Source: Halomonas jincaotanensis (lineage in GTDB: Bacteria; Pseudomonadota; Gammaproteobacteria; Pseudomonadales; Halomonadaceae). Taken from it: DNA of 64,000 nucleotides. A program made the position numbers and the translations under genes. Below the pieces are notes generated by a model. It did not search any database and was not told the origin of the DNA. It worked only from the letters and a program-made list of their open reading frames with translations. Positions 9,016 to 17,433 of the stretch are shown here, in pieces. The stretch spans positions 34,894-98,893 of the forward strand of contig NZ_JAHCLU010000011.1 of the NCBI RefSeq assembly GCF_018448785.1. The letters run 5' to 3'. Each line of letters starts with the position of its first letter. The stretch's first letter is position 1.

Positions 9016-9762
9016 TTATTCTGCCTTTAACAGCGGCCTCAAGTTATCGATGAGATAGCGGTCGTCGAACTCCGCTTCGCCTACCAGCGCCTCGAGATTC
9101 GGTATTACCACGTCGTGGCGTTCACGATGCACCAGACCTTCACGGCTCAGAGTAGTGAAGGTGCGGCTGACATGTACCGAACTAAGCCCCAGCAGATCGG
9201 CGAGAAGCTCCTGCGACAACGGCAGACGCAGATTGCAACCGCTTTCGATTCCGGTTCCGGTTTGTCGCAGCCGCTGGTGCATTTCAAGCAGAAAGTGCGC
9301 CATTTTCTTTCTGGCACTGCGCCGCGCAATGTTCACCAGCCTTTCGGTCATCAGCACCTGCTGGCGACTGGCAATGGCAAACATCACGGCTGTCAGGGTA
9401 AGAGATTGTCGGAATAACGCCATGATCCTGTGATGAGGAAAACAACAGATAACGCCATCCTCGATCATTCGCACGCCGGCCAAACGCCTGGAAAACGCGA
9501 ACTCCCTGAGACCGATAATATCCCCAGGCAGGAATACCTCGAGGATCTGTCGAGAGCCATTTTCGAGGTGTCGATAGGAGTAGGCCCAGCCAGTGCGAAG
9601 CGTATAGAAGTCCTCAGCAGCATCGTTTTCTTCCCAAAGGGACTCCCCCGCCTTAACCTCAGTAGGACTCTGCTCGAGCTCGTCGAGCAGGGCTTTTTCT
9701 TCCTTCGTCAGAACGCAGTAATGGCTGAAATGACGAATGATACAACTGTCTTGATCTTCCAC
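9016..9762 (-). CDS. Crp/Fnr-family transcriptional regulator
   Basis: A 248-residue regulator with an N-terminal cyclic-nucleotide-binding-like beta barrel (LYTLRTGW-type region, FLPGDIIGL) and a C-terminal winged helix with the recognition motif LADLLGLSSVHVSRTFTTL. I place the start at the GTG at 9762 because AGAGGAAGG lies just upstream. ATGs at 9786 and 9843 give longer forms but lack ribosome sites. The N-terminus has Cys residues (DQDSC, HYC), but the full four-cysteine FNR cluster pattern is not evident, so oxygen sensing is not established. It stands alone; targets are unknown. Confidence 0.88.
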   Translation of the reverse strand: MEDQDSCIIRHFSHYCVLTKEEKALLDELEQSPTEVKAGESLWEENDAAEDFYTLRTGWAYSYRHLENGSRQILEVFLPGDIIGLREFAFSRRLAGVRMIEDGVICCFPHHRIMALFRQSLTLTAVMFAIASRQQVLMTERLVNIARRSARKKMAHFLLEMHQRLRQTGTGIESGCNLRLPLSQELLADLLGLSSVHVSRTFTTLSREGLVHRERHDVVIPNLEALVGEAEFDDRYLIDNLRPLLKAE

Positions 9763-9965
9763 GGTGGCCTTCCTCTGGTAAGCCATAGGCGACACATTCG
9801 ACTGGGAACCCACTGCATACTGCCTAGAGGCTAACTTTAGCATTTCTTATTCAGTAAAAGAAAAATACAGTATTCCTCCCTACCATCGTGTTTACCGACT
9901 GCCCCGCTCACCGCTGCTTGACGACTTTCATGCTAGGAACACCAGGCACCTGAACACCTGCAGAC

Positions 9966-10101
9966 GAAAAAAGCCCGGCCTTTCGGCCGGGCTTGAACAC
10001 CGCTTTCCTTGGCAGTTCTCAACGAGCGTCTTGCTCGGGCATCCCTTGGTCAATGGGCGTCCCTGCCCGGCATTCCCTTTGGAGCCACTCCCTTGCTCGA
10101 T
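9966..10101 (-). ncRNA. Candidate CsrB/RsmZ-type regulatory RNA (CsrA/RsmA sponge)
   Basis: A predicted 136-nt minus-strand RNA in a gap without genes. It has five GGA motifs (AAGGGAG, AAGGGAA, CAGGGAC, AAGGGAT, AAGGAAA). Several sit in hairpin loops: GAGC-loop-GCTC enclosing AAGGGAG, GGGC-AGGGAC-GCCC, and GAAC..GCC-AAGGAAA..GGT-GTTC. A GC-rich terminator with a U-tract closes it. A sigma70-like promoter precedes it. Csr/Rsm sponge RNAs (CsrB, RsmX/Y/Z) bind CsrA/RsmA through exactly such ANGGA loops. I did not find a clear GacA box upstream. The alternative is a leader or an unrelated structured transcript. Confidence 0.65.
9967..9996 (-). terminator. Rho-independent terminator of the Csr-like RNA
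   Basis: Perfect 10-bp stem AAGCCCGGCC / GGCCGGGCTT with loop TTTC (given as plus strand). On the minus strand it is followed by six Us. It faces away from the MATE gene, whose stop lies about 460 bp upstream, so it more likely ends a separate transcript. Confidence 0.9.
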
Positions 10102-10135
10102 ATGATCAGTATCCCACCTTTCCAGCAGTTTTCTA
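10101..10135 (-). promoter_or_regulatory. Predicted sigma70 promoter of the Csr-like RNA
   Basis: On the minus strand a -35-like TAGAAA (10135-10130) and a -10-like GATACT (10113-10108) are separated by 16 bases. The start would fall near 10101, right before the first GGA hairpin. The upstream DNA (10140-10330) is markedly AT-rich. Confidence 0.5.
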
Positions 10136-10395
10136 CTAACGCATGTTATGAAAATAAAAATAATTTAGGGTTATTGTAATCCATGTTAATCCGTACTCGC
10201 TAGGTAATCGACGCCAGACTTTCGAAATGAAAATAACACTACACTTCATTCTCAAATCAGTAAATTTTTAACAGTTGACACATAGTTTCTTTCATAACAT
10301 TAGGCGTTTTTAACCCTTTTTATTCGTAGCGACATGGACGAAGAATTATCGCAAATTCAGTTCGTTGTCACGATGACTTCCAGCTACCTCAAACC

Positions 10396-10466
10396 ACTAT
10401 CCTGCCACTACTTATCCTGCCACTACTATCTTGCCACTACTATCTTGCCACTACTATCTTGTGACT
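10396..10466. repeat. Five tandem 14-15 bp repeats at the 3' end of the MATE gene
   Basis: Five head-to-tail copies of ACTATCTTGCCACT with minor variants (one copy is 15 bp, the last reads ACTATCTTGTGACT). The last copy supplies the stop codon and final codons of the MATE exporter gene, so the array begins inside that gene's 3' end and extends into the intergenic region. Confidence 0.9.
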
Positions 10467-11773
10467 ACGGCAGGCTTGCGCCGTGGGCTTGCCAGGATAA
10501 GTCTCAATAGTTGCCAGGCCGCGAGACCCGCCAGCAAGTTGCCTATCGCCGCCCCGATTGCCAGACCCACCAAACCATCCGACAGCCATGCCCCTGCCCA
10601 GAGGCAGGGGAGATAAAAGACGAACAATCGCGCCCCGGACATCAGCATGGCGCGCAAGGGCCAACCCAGCGCGTTACCTGCCGAAACGATCAGCATGCAG
10701 ATACCCAGTGCCGCATAACTCGGCAGAAGAAAGCGAATCAATGTCGCCAGGTCGTCTCGCACCTCGGGATTGCCCGACAGTGCCAATGCCACCCAAGGAG
10801 ATAAGGCCGCCATGAGGATACCAAGTGAAAGCTGCCAGACCACCACCACCTTGAGTGCCAATTGCAACAGCCGGCTTATCTGATCCCAGTCGCCAGTACC
10901 ATAGCAACGACCCAGCCAGGGAGGTAACGACATGGTCATGGCCAACACCACCATAAGCGACAACGTCTCTAACCGACTGGCAAGCCCCCAGGCCGCCACC
11001 TGCGTCTCGCCCAGGGTCGCCACCACCGAGATCGCCAGCATGGCCGCCAAGGGCGGCATCAGTTGGCTGATCATGGCCGGGCCGGCAATACCGAAAAAGG
11101 CACCGGCCGACTGGCGCATCTCACTAATCAGGCCCGTTCGCGATAGCCAGTCGGTGCCCATCAAACGCTTGGCCAGTACCACCAGCCCGGTAGAAAACGC
11201 CGCTACCGTTGCCCAGGCCGCTCCCGGCAGCCCCATGCCGCCCCAGGGGCCTACACCAAAGATCAACAAGGGATCCAATACCACATTGATCAAACTGGTG
11301 ATTACCATCATCTTTCCTGGCAGCCAGGTATCGCCATGCGCACGGAAAAGGCTATAACCGAAATAGAGCACCGCTCCCGACCAGGCCGCCAGCAGCTGGG
11401 GTGCCCAGTAGGCGCGAATCAATTCCAGGCTCGTCGCATTGGCCCCCAGTAGGGTGAATATCCGCTCTTGAGCTAACCAAAGGCCTATCGCCAGTAGCGC
11501 AATGATTGCGCCGCCAGCCAACAACACCAGGCTGCCCAACCGGTGGGCCCTAGCGTGTTGATCGGCACCGAGGGCACGCGAGATCAGGGCGGCGATGGCG
11601 ATCCCTAATCCCACCTGAATCCCGATGACCAGAAACGACAAGGGAAAGGTGAATGACTGCGCTGCCAACGGGGCGGTGCCCAACCGGGCAATAAAGGCAC
11701 TATCGACCAGTTGAAAACCGAGCAGCGCCAGCACGCCAATCGCCATTGGCCATGTCTGGCGCCAAAGCGTCAT
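10454..11773 (-). CDS. MATE-family multidrug/cation antiporter
   Basis: A 439-residue inner-membrane protein with about twelve hydrophobic segments and two-fold internal similarity. Typical MATE features are seen: WPMAIGVLALLGFQLVDSAFIARLG near the N-terminus (split here as WPMAIGVLALL and VDSAFIARLG), PLSFLVIGIQVGLGIA, and GPWGGMGLPGAAWATV. It exports drugs or organic cations using sodium or proton gradients; the substrate is unknown. The ATG at 11773 begins at the conserved MTLWRQTWP. A longer frame overlaps the upstream EAL-protein gene and is unlikely, though a GTG thirty-three bases upstream is possible. Its C-terminus runs into the tandem repeats. Confidence 0.88.
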   Translation of the reverse strand: MTLWRQTWPMAIGVLALLGFQLVDSAFIARLGTAPLAAQSFTFPLSFLVIGIQVGLGIAIAALISRALGADQHARAHRLGSLVLLAGGAIIALLAIGLWLAQERIFTLLGANATSLELIRAYWAPQLLAAWSGAVLYFGYSLFRAHGDTWLPGKMMVITSLINVVLDPLLIFGVGPWGGMGLPGAAWATVAAFSTGLVVLAKRLMGTDWLSRTGLISEMRQSAGAFFGIAGPAMISQLMPPLAAMLAISVVATLGETQVAAWGLASRLETLSLMVVLAMTMSLPPWLGRCYGTGDWDQISRLLQLALKVVVVWQLSLGILMAALSPWVALALSGNPEVRDDLATLIRFLLPSYAALGICMLIVSAGNALGWPLRAMLMSGARLFVFYLPCLWAGAWLSDGLVGLAIGAAIGNLLAGLAAWQLLRLILASPRRKPAVVTR

Positions 11774-11861
11774 CCCCAGCGAGTCATGGGCTCCGGCTCG
11801 AATCACGACGGCTCCGACGTCGATAAACAGAGGGGTATGGTAAGCGAAACCACGAGAAAAC

Positions 11862-13688
11862 TCAGCTCGACAAGCCTGACTGTGCCGGCACGACACCCTC
11901 GATGAGACGCTCGATGCAATCTGCCGTCATCGGGCGGAAGAAATAGAACCCTTGCACCAGATCACAATGAATTTCACGGACCAAGTTGAGCTGCTCGATA
12001 CTCTCCACGCCTTCCGCGACGACCTCGAGCCCCAGGCGGTGACCGATGAAGACGGATGCCTCCATTATCGCCCGATCCTTGGGCTGCAAGGGTGCATCCC
12101 GCACGAAACTTCGATCGATCTTGAGCGCCGTAACCGGGAAATACTTTAAGTAGCTGAGTGAGGAATAGCCGGTACCGAAGTCATCGATCGCAATGCGAAC
12201 CCCTTGGTCGTGCAACGAGCGAAGGCCAGTGAGTATTCGACCATCGGCTTCGATCAGAACATTCTCGGTGAGCTCGATGCCAATATGTCGAGGCCCCAGC
12301 CGGTGACGATCGAGGCACGACTCGAAACGCTGAAACACATCGAGTCGGTTGATCTGCCGACCGGAGAAGTTGATGTCGATACGTTCGATTGGCAGACCGA
12401 TATCCCGCCAGCGGGCTCGCTGCCGGCAGGCCTCCTCCATCACCCAGTCACCGATGCGGTGAATCAGGTCGGAGCGTTCGGCAACCGGAATGAATTCCGC
12501 GGGTGAGACCGCTGGCCCTATAGAAGGCTCCCAACGCAACAACGCTTCAAGATTTTCGATCCGACCACTGACCGCTGACACTTGCGGCTGGTAGTGCAGA
12601 CAAAACTCGCCCTCATCAAGGGCACGTTCCAGGCGATCGACCAGGCGATGTTTATTCAGTAGTTCGTCATGCAATTGCTGGTTGAAAAACAATACACTAC
12701 CGCGGCCAACGAGCTTGGCACGATTCTTGGCCAGATCGGCATTGTGCATCATCTCTCTTGCCGATTCGCCGTTAGCAGGAAACACGCTGATGCCCAGACA
12801 TGCTGTCACCTTGCGCCTGTGGTTATCCAACGCGAAGGGCTCGCGCAGGATCTCCTGAATCTTTTTCACCAGACGGTTGATGGCCTTTTCATCGTGCTTG
12901 CCGGGAAAGGCCATCACGAACTCATCGCTGGAGACTCGCGAGAGCATGTCGGTGGCTCGCTGGCCGTTACGCAGTCGACGCGAAAGCTCCACCAGCAACT
13001 GATCTCCCTGCTCATACCCCAATGCATCGTTGATCTCGACGAAGTGATCGACATCCAGATAGATCAGTACCAGAGACCGCTCGTGCCAACGGCATTCCTC
13101 AAGGGTTTCATCGAGGCGCTCTTCGAAGGTCTGGCGATTGGGCAGACGTGTCAGGCTATCGAAACGAGTGGCGAAATCCAGTTCGCGGCGGGCCCGCTTC
13201 TGATCAGAGAGATCCACATCGACGCAGAACATCAGCGGCTCGTCGGTATGCTCGTTGAGCATCACATGATGAGAGAAAACGGGCACCAGCTCACCACTGC
13301 GATGAAGCAACTCAAGTTCATCAGCAGGTATTTCAAGCCCTTCCCGCATCCAGTCAAGATGGGCCTGAATCACGGGTTCGCGCATCGCTGGTGGAATGAT
13401 CAGGTCTTCAAGCGGGCGTCCGAACGCCTCATCGGCTGAATAGCCATAGAGACGAGCACTCGCCTCGTTCCAGTAGATGACCCGCCGTTCGCGATCGTAT
13501 CCCTGCACGGCCACCTTGGGCAGGCTTTCCAGCAAAGCTCGAAAACGCTGCTCGCTCTCAAGATACTGGCGTCGAACGAGCTCCACCTCCCCCCGCGTCG
13601 ATCTCTCGAAAGGGTAAAGGTGCTTTATGCTCCCACGCCGCGGTAGCTTTCTCAGCCACCTCCGCAGACGAGTGTCACCACCAAGCAC
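11862..13688 (-). CDS. PAS-GGDEF-EAL protein, likely c-di-GMP phosphodiesterase
   Basis: A 608-residue cytoplasmic protein. Residues about 45-165 form a PAS domain (VIYWNEASARLYGYSADEAFG). Residues 170-330 form a GGDEF domain whose signature reads SSDEF (253-257), so cyclase activity is doubtful. Residues 345-600 form an EAL domain with the ENLEALLRW motif (EAL 381-383), ELTENVL, DDFGTGYSSLSYLKY and AEGVES, all in line with an active phosphodiesterase. There are no membrane segments. The GTG start is supported by GAGG six bases upstream. It lowers c-di-GMP in response to a PAS signal that is unknown; biofilm control is the usual output. The MATE gene follows on the same strand. Confidence 0.9.
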   Translation of the reverse strand: MLGGDTRLRRWLRKLPRRGSIKHLYPFERSTRGEVELVRRQYLESEQRFRALLESLPKVAVQGYDRERRVIYWNEASARLYGYSADEAFGRPLEDLIIPPAMREPVIQAHLDWMREGLEIPADELELLHRSGELVPVFSHHVMLNEHTDEPLMFCVDVDLSDQKRARRELDFATRFDSLTRLPNRQTFEERLDETLEECRWHERSLVLIYLDVDHFVEINDALGYEQGDQLLVELSRRLRNGQRATDMLSRVSSDEFVMAFPGKHDEKAINRLVKKIQEILREPFALDNHRRKVTACLGISVFPANGESAREMMHNADLAKNRAKLVGRGSVLFFNQQLHDELLNKHRLVDRLERALDEGEFCLHYQPQVSAVSGRIENLEALLRWEPSIGPAVSPAEFIPVAERSDLIHRIGDWVMEEACRQRARWRDIGLPIERIDINFSGRQINRLDVFQRFESCLDRHRLGPRHIGIELTENVLIEADGRILTGLRSLHDQGVRIAIDDFGTGYSSLSYLKYFPVTALKIDRSFVRDAPLQPKDRAIMEASVFIGHRLGLEVVAEGVESIEQLNLVREIHCDLVQGFYFFRPMTADCIERLIEGVVPAQSGLSS

Positions 13689-13977
13689 TGGGTGCCTCGT
13701 CGTTCAGGAAGAGTGCAGTCATCTAATAGCATTAGCCTCTTTATTCATGACGTCGTACATCCTACACGCCTGAGTCACGGATCTCCTAGCCGGAACCTCT
13801 AGCGTCTGCATTGCTTTCTCCCTTCTTTTATCCCGTTCTGCGTCAGCCTTTGGTATGAGATTTAAACCATCATTTTTTTGACATCCCGTTTCATTTCTTT
13901 TCATTTCATGAGTGTTGACCGAGCCAAGGCTCGTCAACCCACGGGCAATATCGCCCAAAACACAGGAGAAAGTGAAC

Positions 13978-14772
13978 ATGAAACTCGACAATCTCAAGCA
14001 TGGCTTCGATGTTTCCACCATGCCGATGGACCCGCTGGCGGATTATTGGTCGCCCGGCGTGGTCAAGGCTCTTAATACCGAGCACTGGAGCCTGACCGAC
14101 GTTCGTAGCCGGATCGACTTGGAGGCCTGGCAGGGCTTCATTGGCGACCTTCCCCGCGACCCCTACGTCAACCAGCGATGGAAGCGGATGTCCTGGTTGA
14201 CACTCAATGGCCAAGGAGACGTGGAGGAAATGGGGAACTGCCCGATGGCTCAGGGCGGCGCCTTCAACGACGCCGAGAGCATGGCGGATCGCCTGCGTTA
14301 CTACGATCCGCTGACGTCGGAATTCCTCTCACGCCCTGACGTCAAGGCCTTCGTTCGCGCCTGGGCAAGGCTCTGGTCGATCGTACCTCAAGAACCCATC
14401 CTGATGCAGATTACCGGCGTGCGTGGCGAGGGCCAGGTCGACCCCTTGCAGGGCCAAGGCATCCATGCCGATGGTTGTAAGGCGCTAAGCATCATGGTGG
14501 TGAACCGCAAAAATGTCTCGGGGGCAAAGAATCACCTGTATGCCGACAAGGCCGGAAGTCAGCCGCTGACCACCACCACCATGGCGCCGGGTGACATCCT
14601 TCACTTGCGTGATGACAAGGTGTTTCACAGCGTGGAGGGAATCGAACAGCAAGAGCCGAATACGCCTTTCGAGCGCTTCATCATCATTATCAATAGTCGC
14701 TTCGTGGATGAGTTCCAGAATCGCATCCTGCGTCGCCATTTCCCCGACGCGGTACTCAACGAGACCCGCTGA
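13978..14772 (+). CDS. 2OG-Fe(II) dioxygenase, isoleucine/amino acid hydroxylase-like family
   Basis: A 264-residue protein resembling the PF10014 family, which includes the free L-isoleucine 4-hydroxylase of Bacillus thuringiensis. Visible metal and cosubstrate ligands are H163 and D165 (GIHADGC), H217 (KVFHSVEG) and R233 (PFERFIIII). The ATG at 13978 follows CAGGAGA. It is monocistronic, flanked by its own terminator, and there is no transporter or synthetase beside it to betray the substrate. Hydroxylation of a free amino acid, possibly as an osmolyte or signal, is an inference from the family only. Confidence 0.8.
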   Translation: MKLDNLKHGFDVSTMPMDPLADYWSPGVVKALNTEHWSLTDVRSRIDLEAWQGFIGDLPRDPYVNQRWKRMSWLTLNGQGDVEEMGNCPMAQGGAFNDAESMADRLRYYDPLTSEFLSRPDVKAFVRAWARLWSIVPQEPILMQITGVRGEGQVDPLQGQGIHADGCKALSIMVVNRKNVSGAKNHLYADKAGSQPLTTTTMAPGDILHLRDDKVFHSVEGIEQQEPNTPFERFIIIINSRFVDEFQNRILRRHFPDAVLNETR

Positions 14773-14819
14773 CGATCGAACCGGGGAAAGGAACTCCCCG
14801 GCATGTCCTACTTAACGAC

Positions 14820-14851
14820 AACACCCCCCGGGCCGGAGCCCGGGGGGTGTT
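14820..14851. terminator. Strong bidirectional terminator between the dioxygenase and yceI genes
   Basis: A 14-bp perfect stem, AACACCCCCCGGGC pairing with GCCCGGGGGGTGTT, with loop CGGA. It lies between the two convergent genes. The T-tracts on both sides are short. Confidence 0.8.
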
Positions 14852-14870
14852 CGTATTGCTCGGTCCGATG

Positions 14871-15455
14871 TTACTGGCGAACACCCTCGAAGGTCACGTA
14901 GAGCTCGAGTTCGTGCATCATTTCGGGAAAGTCGCTCATGTCGATACCAAAATCGGCAAGCGTCAACATGGTCGAGCCCTCGAAACCGGCACGATAGCCA
15001 CCCCAGGGATCTTCCCCCTCGCCTACTAGCGTCACCGGCATCTCGATCTCGACGGTCTCGCCGTGCAGCGTCAGATCGCCGGTCATTACACCTTCATCTT
15101 CGCCGCTGGACTCGAAACCCGTAGAGGCGAAGGTGGCCGTCGGGTACTCGCCGGCATCCAGGAAATCATCACTCAGGATGTGTTTGTCGCGTTCGGCTTG
15201 GTTGCTGTTCAGACTCGCCACATCAACGTCGACATTGACCGATGAAGCACTCGGATCCTCGGCGTCATAGCTGAACTCGCCACTGAAGTCCTCGAAACTA
15301 CCCAGGATATAGGAATAGCCCAAGTGGCTGATCTTGAACTGCACGAAAGCATGTTGCCCTTCGGTGTCGATGGTGTAATCAGCGGCCTGGGCCTGAGTCA
15401 GGGGGATGGAGGCAACCGCCAGGGTTGCAGCCATTACGGTTTTCTTGAACATCAT
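14871..15455 (-). CDS. YceI-family periplasmic lipid/isoprenoid-binding protein
   Basis: A 194-residue secreted protein with a cleavable signal (MAATLAVASIPLTQAQA) and an acidic mature YceI lipocalin-like barrel: YTIDTEGQHAFVQFKISHLGYS, FSGEFSYD, SDDFLDAGEYPTATF and GDLTLHGETVEIEMPV. YceI proteins bind amphiphilic isoprenoid chains in the periplasm. The ATG at 15455 has AAGGAGA five bases upstream. It lies 40 bp after the cytochrome b561 gene on the same strand, the same pairing as yceJ-yceI of E. coli, so an isoprenoid quinone connection is likely. Confidence 0.92.
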   Translation of the reverse strand: MMFKKTVMAATLAVASIPLTQAQAADYTIDTEGQHAFVQFKISHLGYSYILGSFEDFSGEFSYDAEDPSASSVNVDVDVASLNSNQAERDKHILSDDFLDAGEYPTATFASTGFESSGEDEGVMTGDLTLHGETVEIEMPVTLVGEGEDPWGGYRAGFEGSTMLTLADFGIDMSDFPEMMHELELYVTFEGVRQ

Positions 15456-15495
15456 GGAAATCTCCTTGAGGGGAACATGTCGGTCGGGCGGCGTT

Positions 15496-16050
15496 TCAGC
15501 GACGACGTGACCGGGTCGGATCGAGCATTCGCAACAGAACATCGTTGCGGTCGACCAGATGATGCTTGAGGGCCGCCAGGGCATGGCCCACGGCCAGGAT
15601 GATCAGCGCCAGCGCACTGTACCAATGGATAGTTCCCGCCAGCGTGGCTTGGTTGGGCAGATCGCTGATGAGCGCTGGCGCCTCAAACCAGCCGAACACG
15701 TCGATACCTCGTCCGTCGGCGGTGGAAATCAGGTAGCCACTGACCAATACCACCAGCATCAGCACGTACAAACCAATGTGGCCGAGATGGGCCGCGATGC
15801 GCTCGAGGCGAGGACCGCGGGCGACCGGGACCGGCAACACCAGTCGCCAAACTACCCTTAACAGGGTGGCAACGAGTAACAGCACGCCGACGGAACGGTG
15901 CCACCAGGGCGCCAAGTTGTACCAGCCATCGTAGTAACCCAGATCCGTCATCCACCACCCCAAGGCGAACAGCCCGACAATCGCCAGGGCACTCAGCCAG
16001 TGCAGGGCGATACTGACGAGCCCCCAGCCGGAGCGAGTGTTACGCCACAT
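15496..16050 (-). CDS. Cytochrome b561 family protein (YceJ-like)
   Basis: A 184-residue membrane cytochrome with four hydrophobic helices and conserved histidines for two b hemes: IALHWLSA near the N-terminus, WHRSVGVLLL, GHIGLYVLMLVVLVSGY, and HWYSALALIILAVGHALAALKHH (histidines in helix 4 and the end). It moves electrons between quinone-type donors and periplasmic acceptors. It is the first gene of the pair with yceI. The upstream stretch 16051-16135 is the promoter region. Confidence 0.9.
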   Translation of the reverse strand: MWRNTRSGWGLVSIALHWLSALAIVGLFALGWWMTDLGYYDGWYNLAPWWHRSVGVLLLVATLLRVVWRLVLPVPVARGPRLERIAAHLGHIGLYVLMLVVLVSGYLISTADGRGIDVFGWFEAPALISDLPNQATLAGTIHWYSALALIILAVGHALAALKHHLVDRNDVLLRMLDPTRSRRR

Positions 16051-16132
16051 GTCCTTCGCCTTTTCAGTGATGTGATATGTCGCTGGTGTTATAGGGCGTT
16101 CAGCATACCGTAGCGCAGCATGACCATCCGCT

Positions 16133-16199
16133 GAAAAAAGCCGAATGCATCATTCGGAAAAAACGATGCCGCCCGTCACAGCAATGGTGGCGGGCGGCA
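16133..16199 (-). terminator. Two tandem terminators downstream of metZ
   Basis: On the minus strand two hairpins follow metZ: first TGCCGCCCGCCAC / GTGACGGGCGGCA (one mismatch-tolerant stem, plus 16167-16199) followed by TTTTTT, then CCGAATG-ATG-CATTCGG (16141-16157) followed by a second run of six Ts. Both read away from metZ toward cytochrome b561. Confidence 0.75.
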
Positions 16200-16226
16200 A
16201 GTAAAACACAGGCCGAGGTTCAACCC

Positions 16227-17423
16227 TCAGGCCAGGGCGTCCAGCCCGCGCGCCAGATCTCCGCGAATGTCGTCCATCGACTCCAGCCCCACCGAGACGC
16301 GAATCAGGTTCTCGCTGATGCCGGCAATGGCCTTCTGCTCATCCGAGAGCCTCCCATGGGTAGTGGTGCCCGGATGGGTGATCGTCGACTTGACGTCGCC
16401 CAGGTTGCCGGTGATGGAGAGCATTTGTGTCGCATCGATCACCGACCAGGCCGCCTCACGCCCTCCCTTGACCTCGAACCCCAGCACCGCGCCGAAGCCA
16501 TTCTGCTGACGAGCGGCGAGAGAATGCTGCGGATGGTCTTCCAGCCCACTGAAGTGCACTCGCGTCACGGCGGGATGCTGATCGAGCCAGCGTGCCAGCG
16601 TCAGGGCGTTATCGCAGTGGGCGCGCATGCGCAGGTTCAGAGTCTCGAGCCCCTTGGTAAATATCCAGGCGTTGAAGGGGCTCATGCACGGTCCGCAGGT
16701 GCGCACCACCCCGAACAGCTCTTCGAGCTCCTTGTCGCGCCCCACGACCGCCCCGCCGATGGCGCGTCCTTGGCCGTCCAGGTACTTGGTCGCCGAGTGG
16801 ATGACCAGGTCCGCCCCCAGCGTCAGCGGCGTCTGCAGGGCCGGGGTCAGAAAGCAGTTGTCGATCGCCAGCAGCGCATCGTATCGATGGGCGATCTCGG
16901 CCAAGGCCGCGATGTCGACGATCTCTGATAGGGGGTTGGAAGGTGTCTCGGCGAACAGCAGCTTGGTTGCCGGGGTGATCGCCGCCTCCCAAGCGTCGAG
17001 ATTGGACAACTCCACGTAGCGCGTGGTGATGCCGAGCTTGCCCAGATACTTGTCGAAGAGGCTGACCGTGGAGCCGAACAGCGAGCGGGAGGCCACGATC
17101 TCATCACCAGCCTTTAGCAGCGCCAACGCAGTCGAAAGGATCGCCGACATGCCCGAGCTGGTCGCCACGCAGCGTTCGCCGCCTTCCATCGCCGCAAGGC
17201 GCTGTTCGAACGTGCGTACCGTGGGATTGGTGAAGCGGGAATAGATGTTACCGGGCTCCTCGCCGCCGAACTTGCGGGCCGCCTCGGCAGCACTGCCGTA
17301 AACGAAGCTCGAGGTGGGAAAGATCGGCTCACCGTGCTCCTGCTCATGGCTGCGCTGGTGACCGGCGCGAATCGCCAGCGTCTCCAGGTCCCAGTCAGCC
17401 TGCGGTGAATGCTCATCGTGCAT
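16227..17423 (-). CDS. metZ: O-succinylhomoserine sulfhydrylase
   Basis: A 398-residue PLP enzyme of the Cys/Met metabolism family that forms homocysteine from O-succinylhomoserine and sulfide, the direct sulfhydrylation route to methionine. Seen: IFPTSSFVYGSAAEAARKF, YSRFTNPTV, VATSSGMSAI, the PLP lysine in VIHSATKYLDGQGRAIGG, and LISVGLE-like C-terminal features (IRVSVGLESMDDI). I call metZ rather than metB on the basis of this motif set and the purF neighbour, as in Pseudomonas. The ATG at 17423 follows GAGGGGAC. It is 10 bp downstream of purF, so it is probably in the same operon. Confidence 0.9.
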   Translation of the reverse strand: MHDEHSPQADWDLETLAIRAGHQRSHEQEHGEPIFPTSSFVYGSAAEAARKFGGEEPGNIYSRFTNPTVRTFEQRLAAMEGGERCVATSSGMSAILSTALALLKAGDEIVASRSLFGSTVSLFDKYLGKLGITTRYVELSNLDAWEAAITPATKLLFAETPSNPLSEIVDIAALAEIAHRYDALLAIDNCFLTPALQTPLTLGADLVIHSATKYLDGQGRAIGGAVVGRDKELEELFGVVRTCGPCMSPFNAWIFTKGLETLNLRMRAHCDNALTLARWLDQHPAVTRVHFSGLEDHPQHSLAARQQNGFGAVLGFEVKGGREAAWSVIDATQMLSITGNLGDVKSTITHPGTTTHGRLSDEQKAIAGISENLIRVSVGLESMDDIRGDLARGLDALA

Positions 17424-17433
17424 GATCGTCCCC

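Noticed and set aside
10141..10330. GacA/UvrY box upstream of the Csr-like RNA
   Set aside because: I found no TGTAAG-N6-CTTACA palindrome in the AT-rich upstream DNA, so control by GacA is not claimed.
13719..14021. Minus-strand 100-aa frame before the dioxygenase gene
   Set aside because: It overlaps the dioxygenase start, lacks a ribosome site, and its codon pattern is not that of the neighbouring genes.
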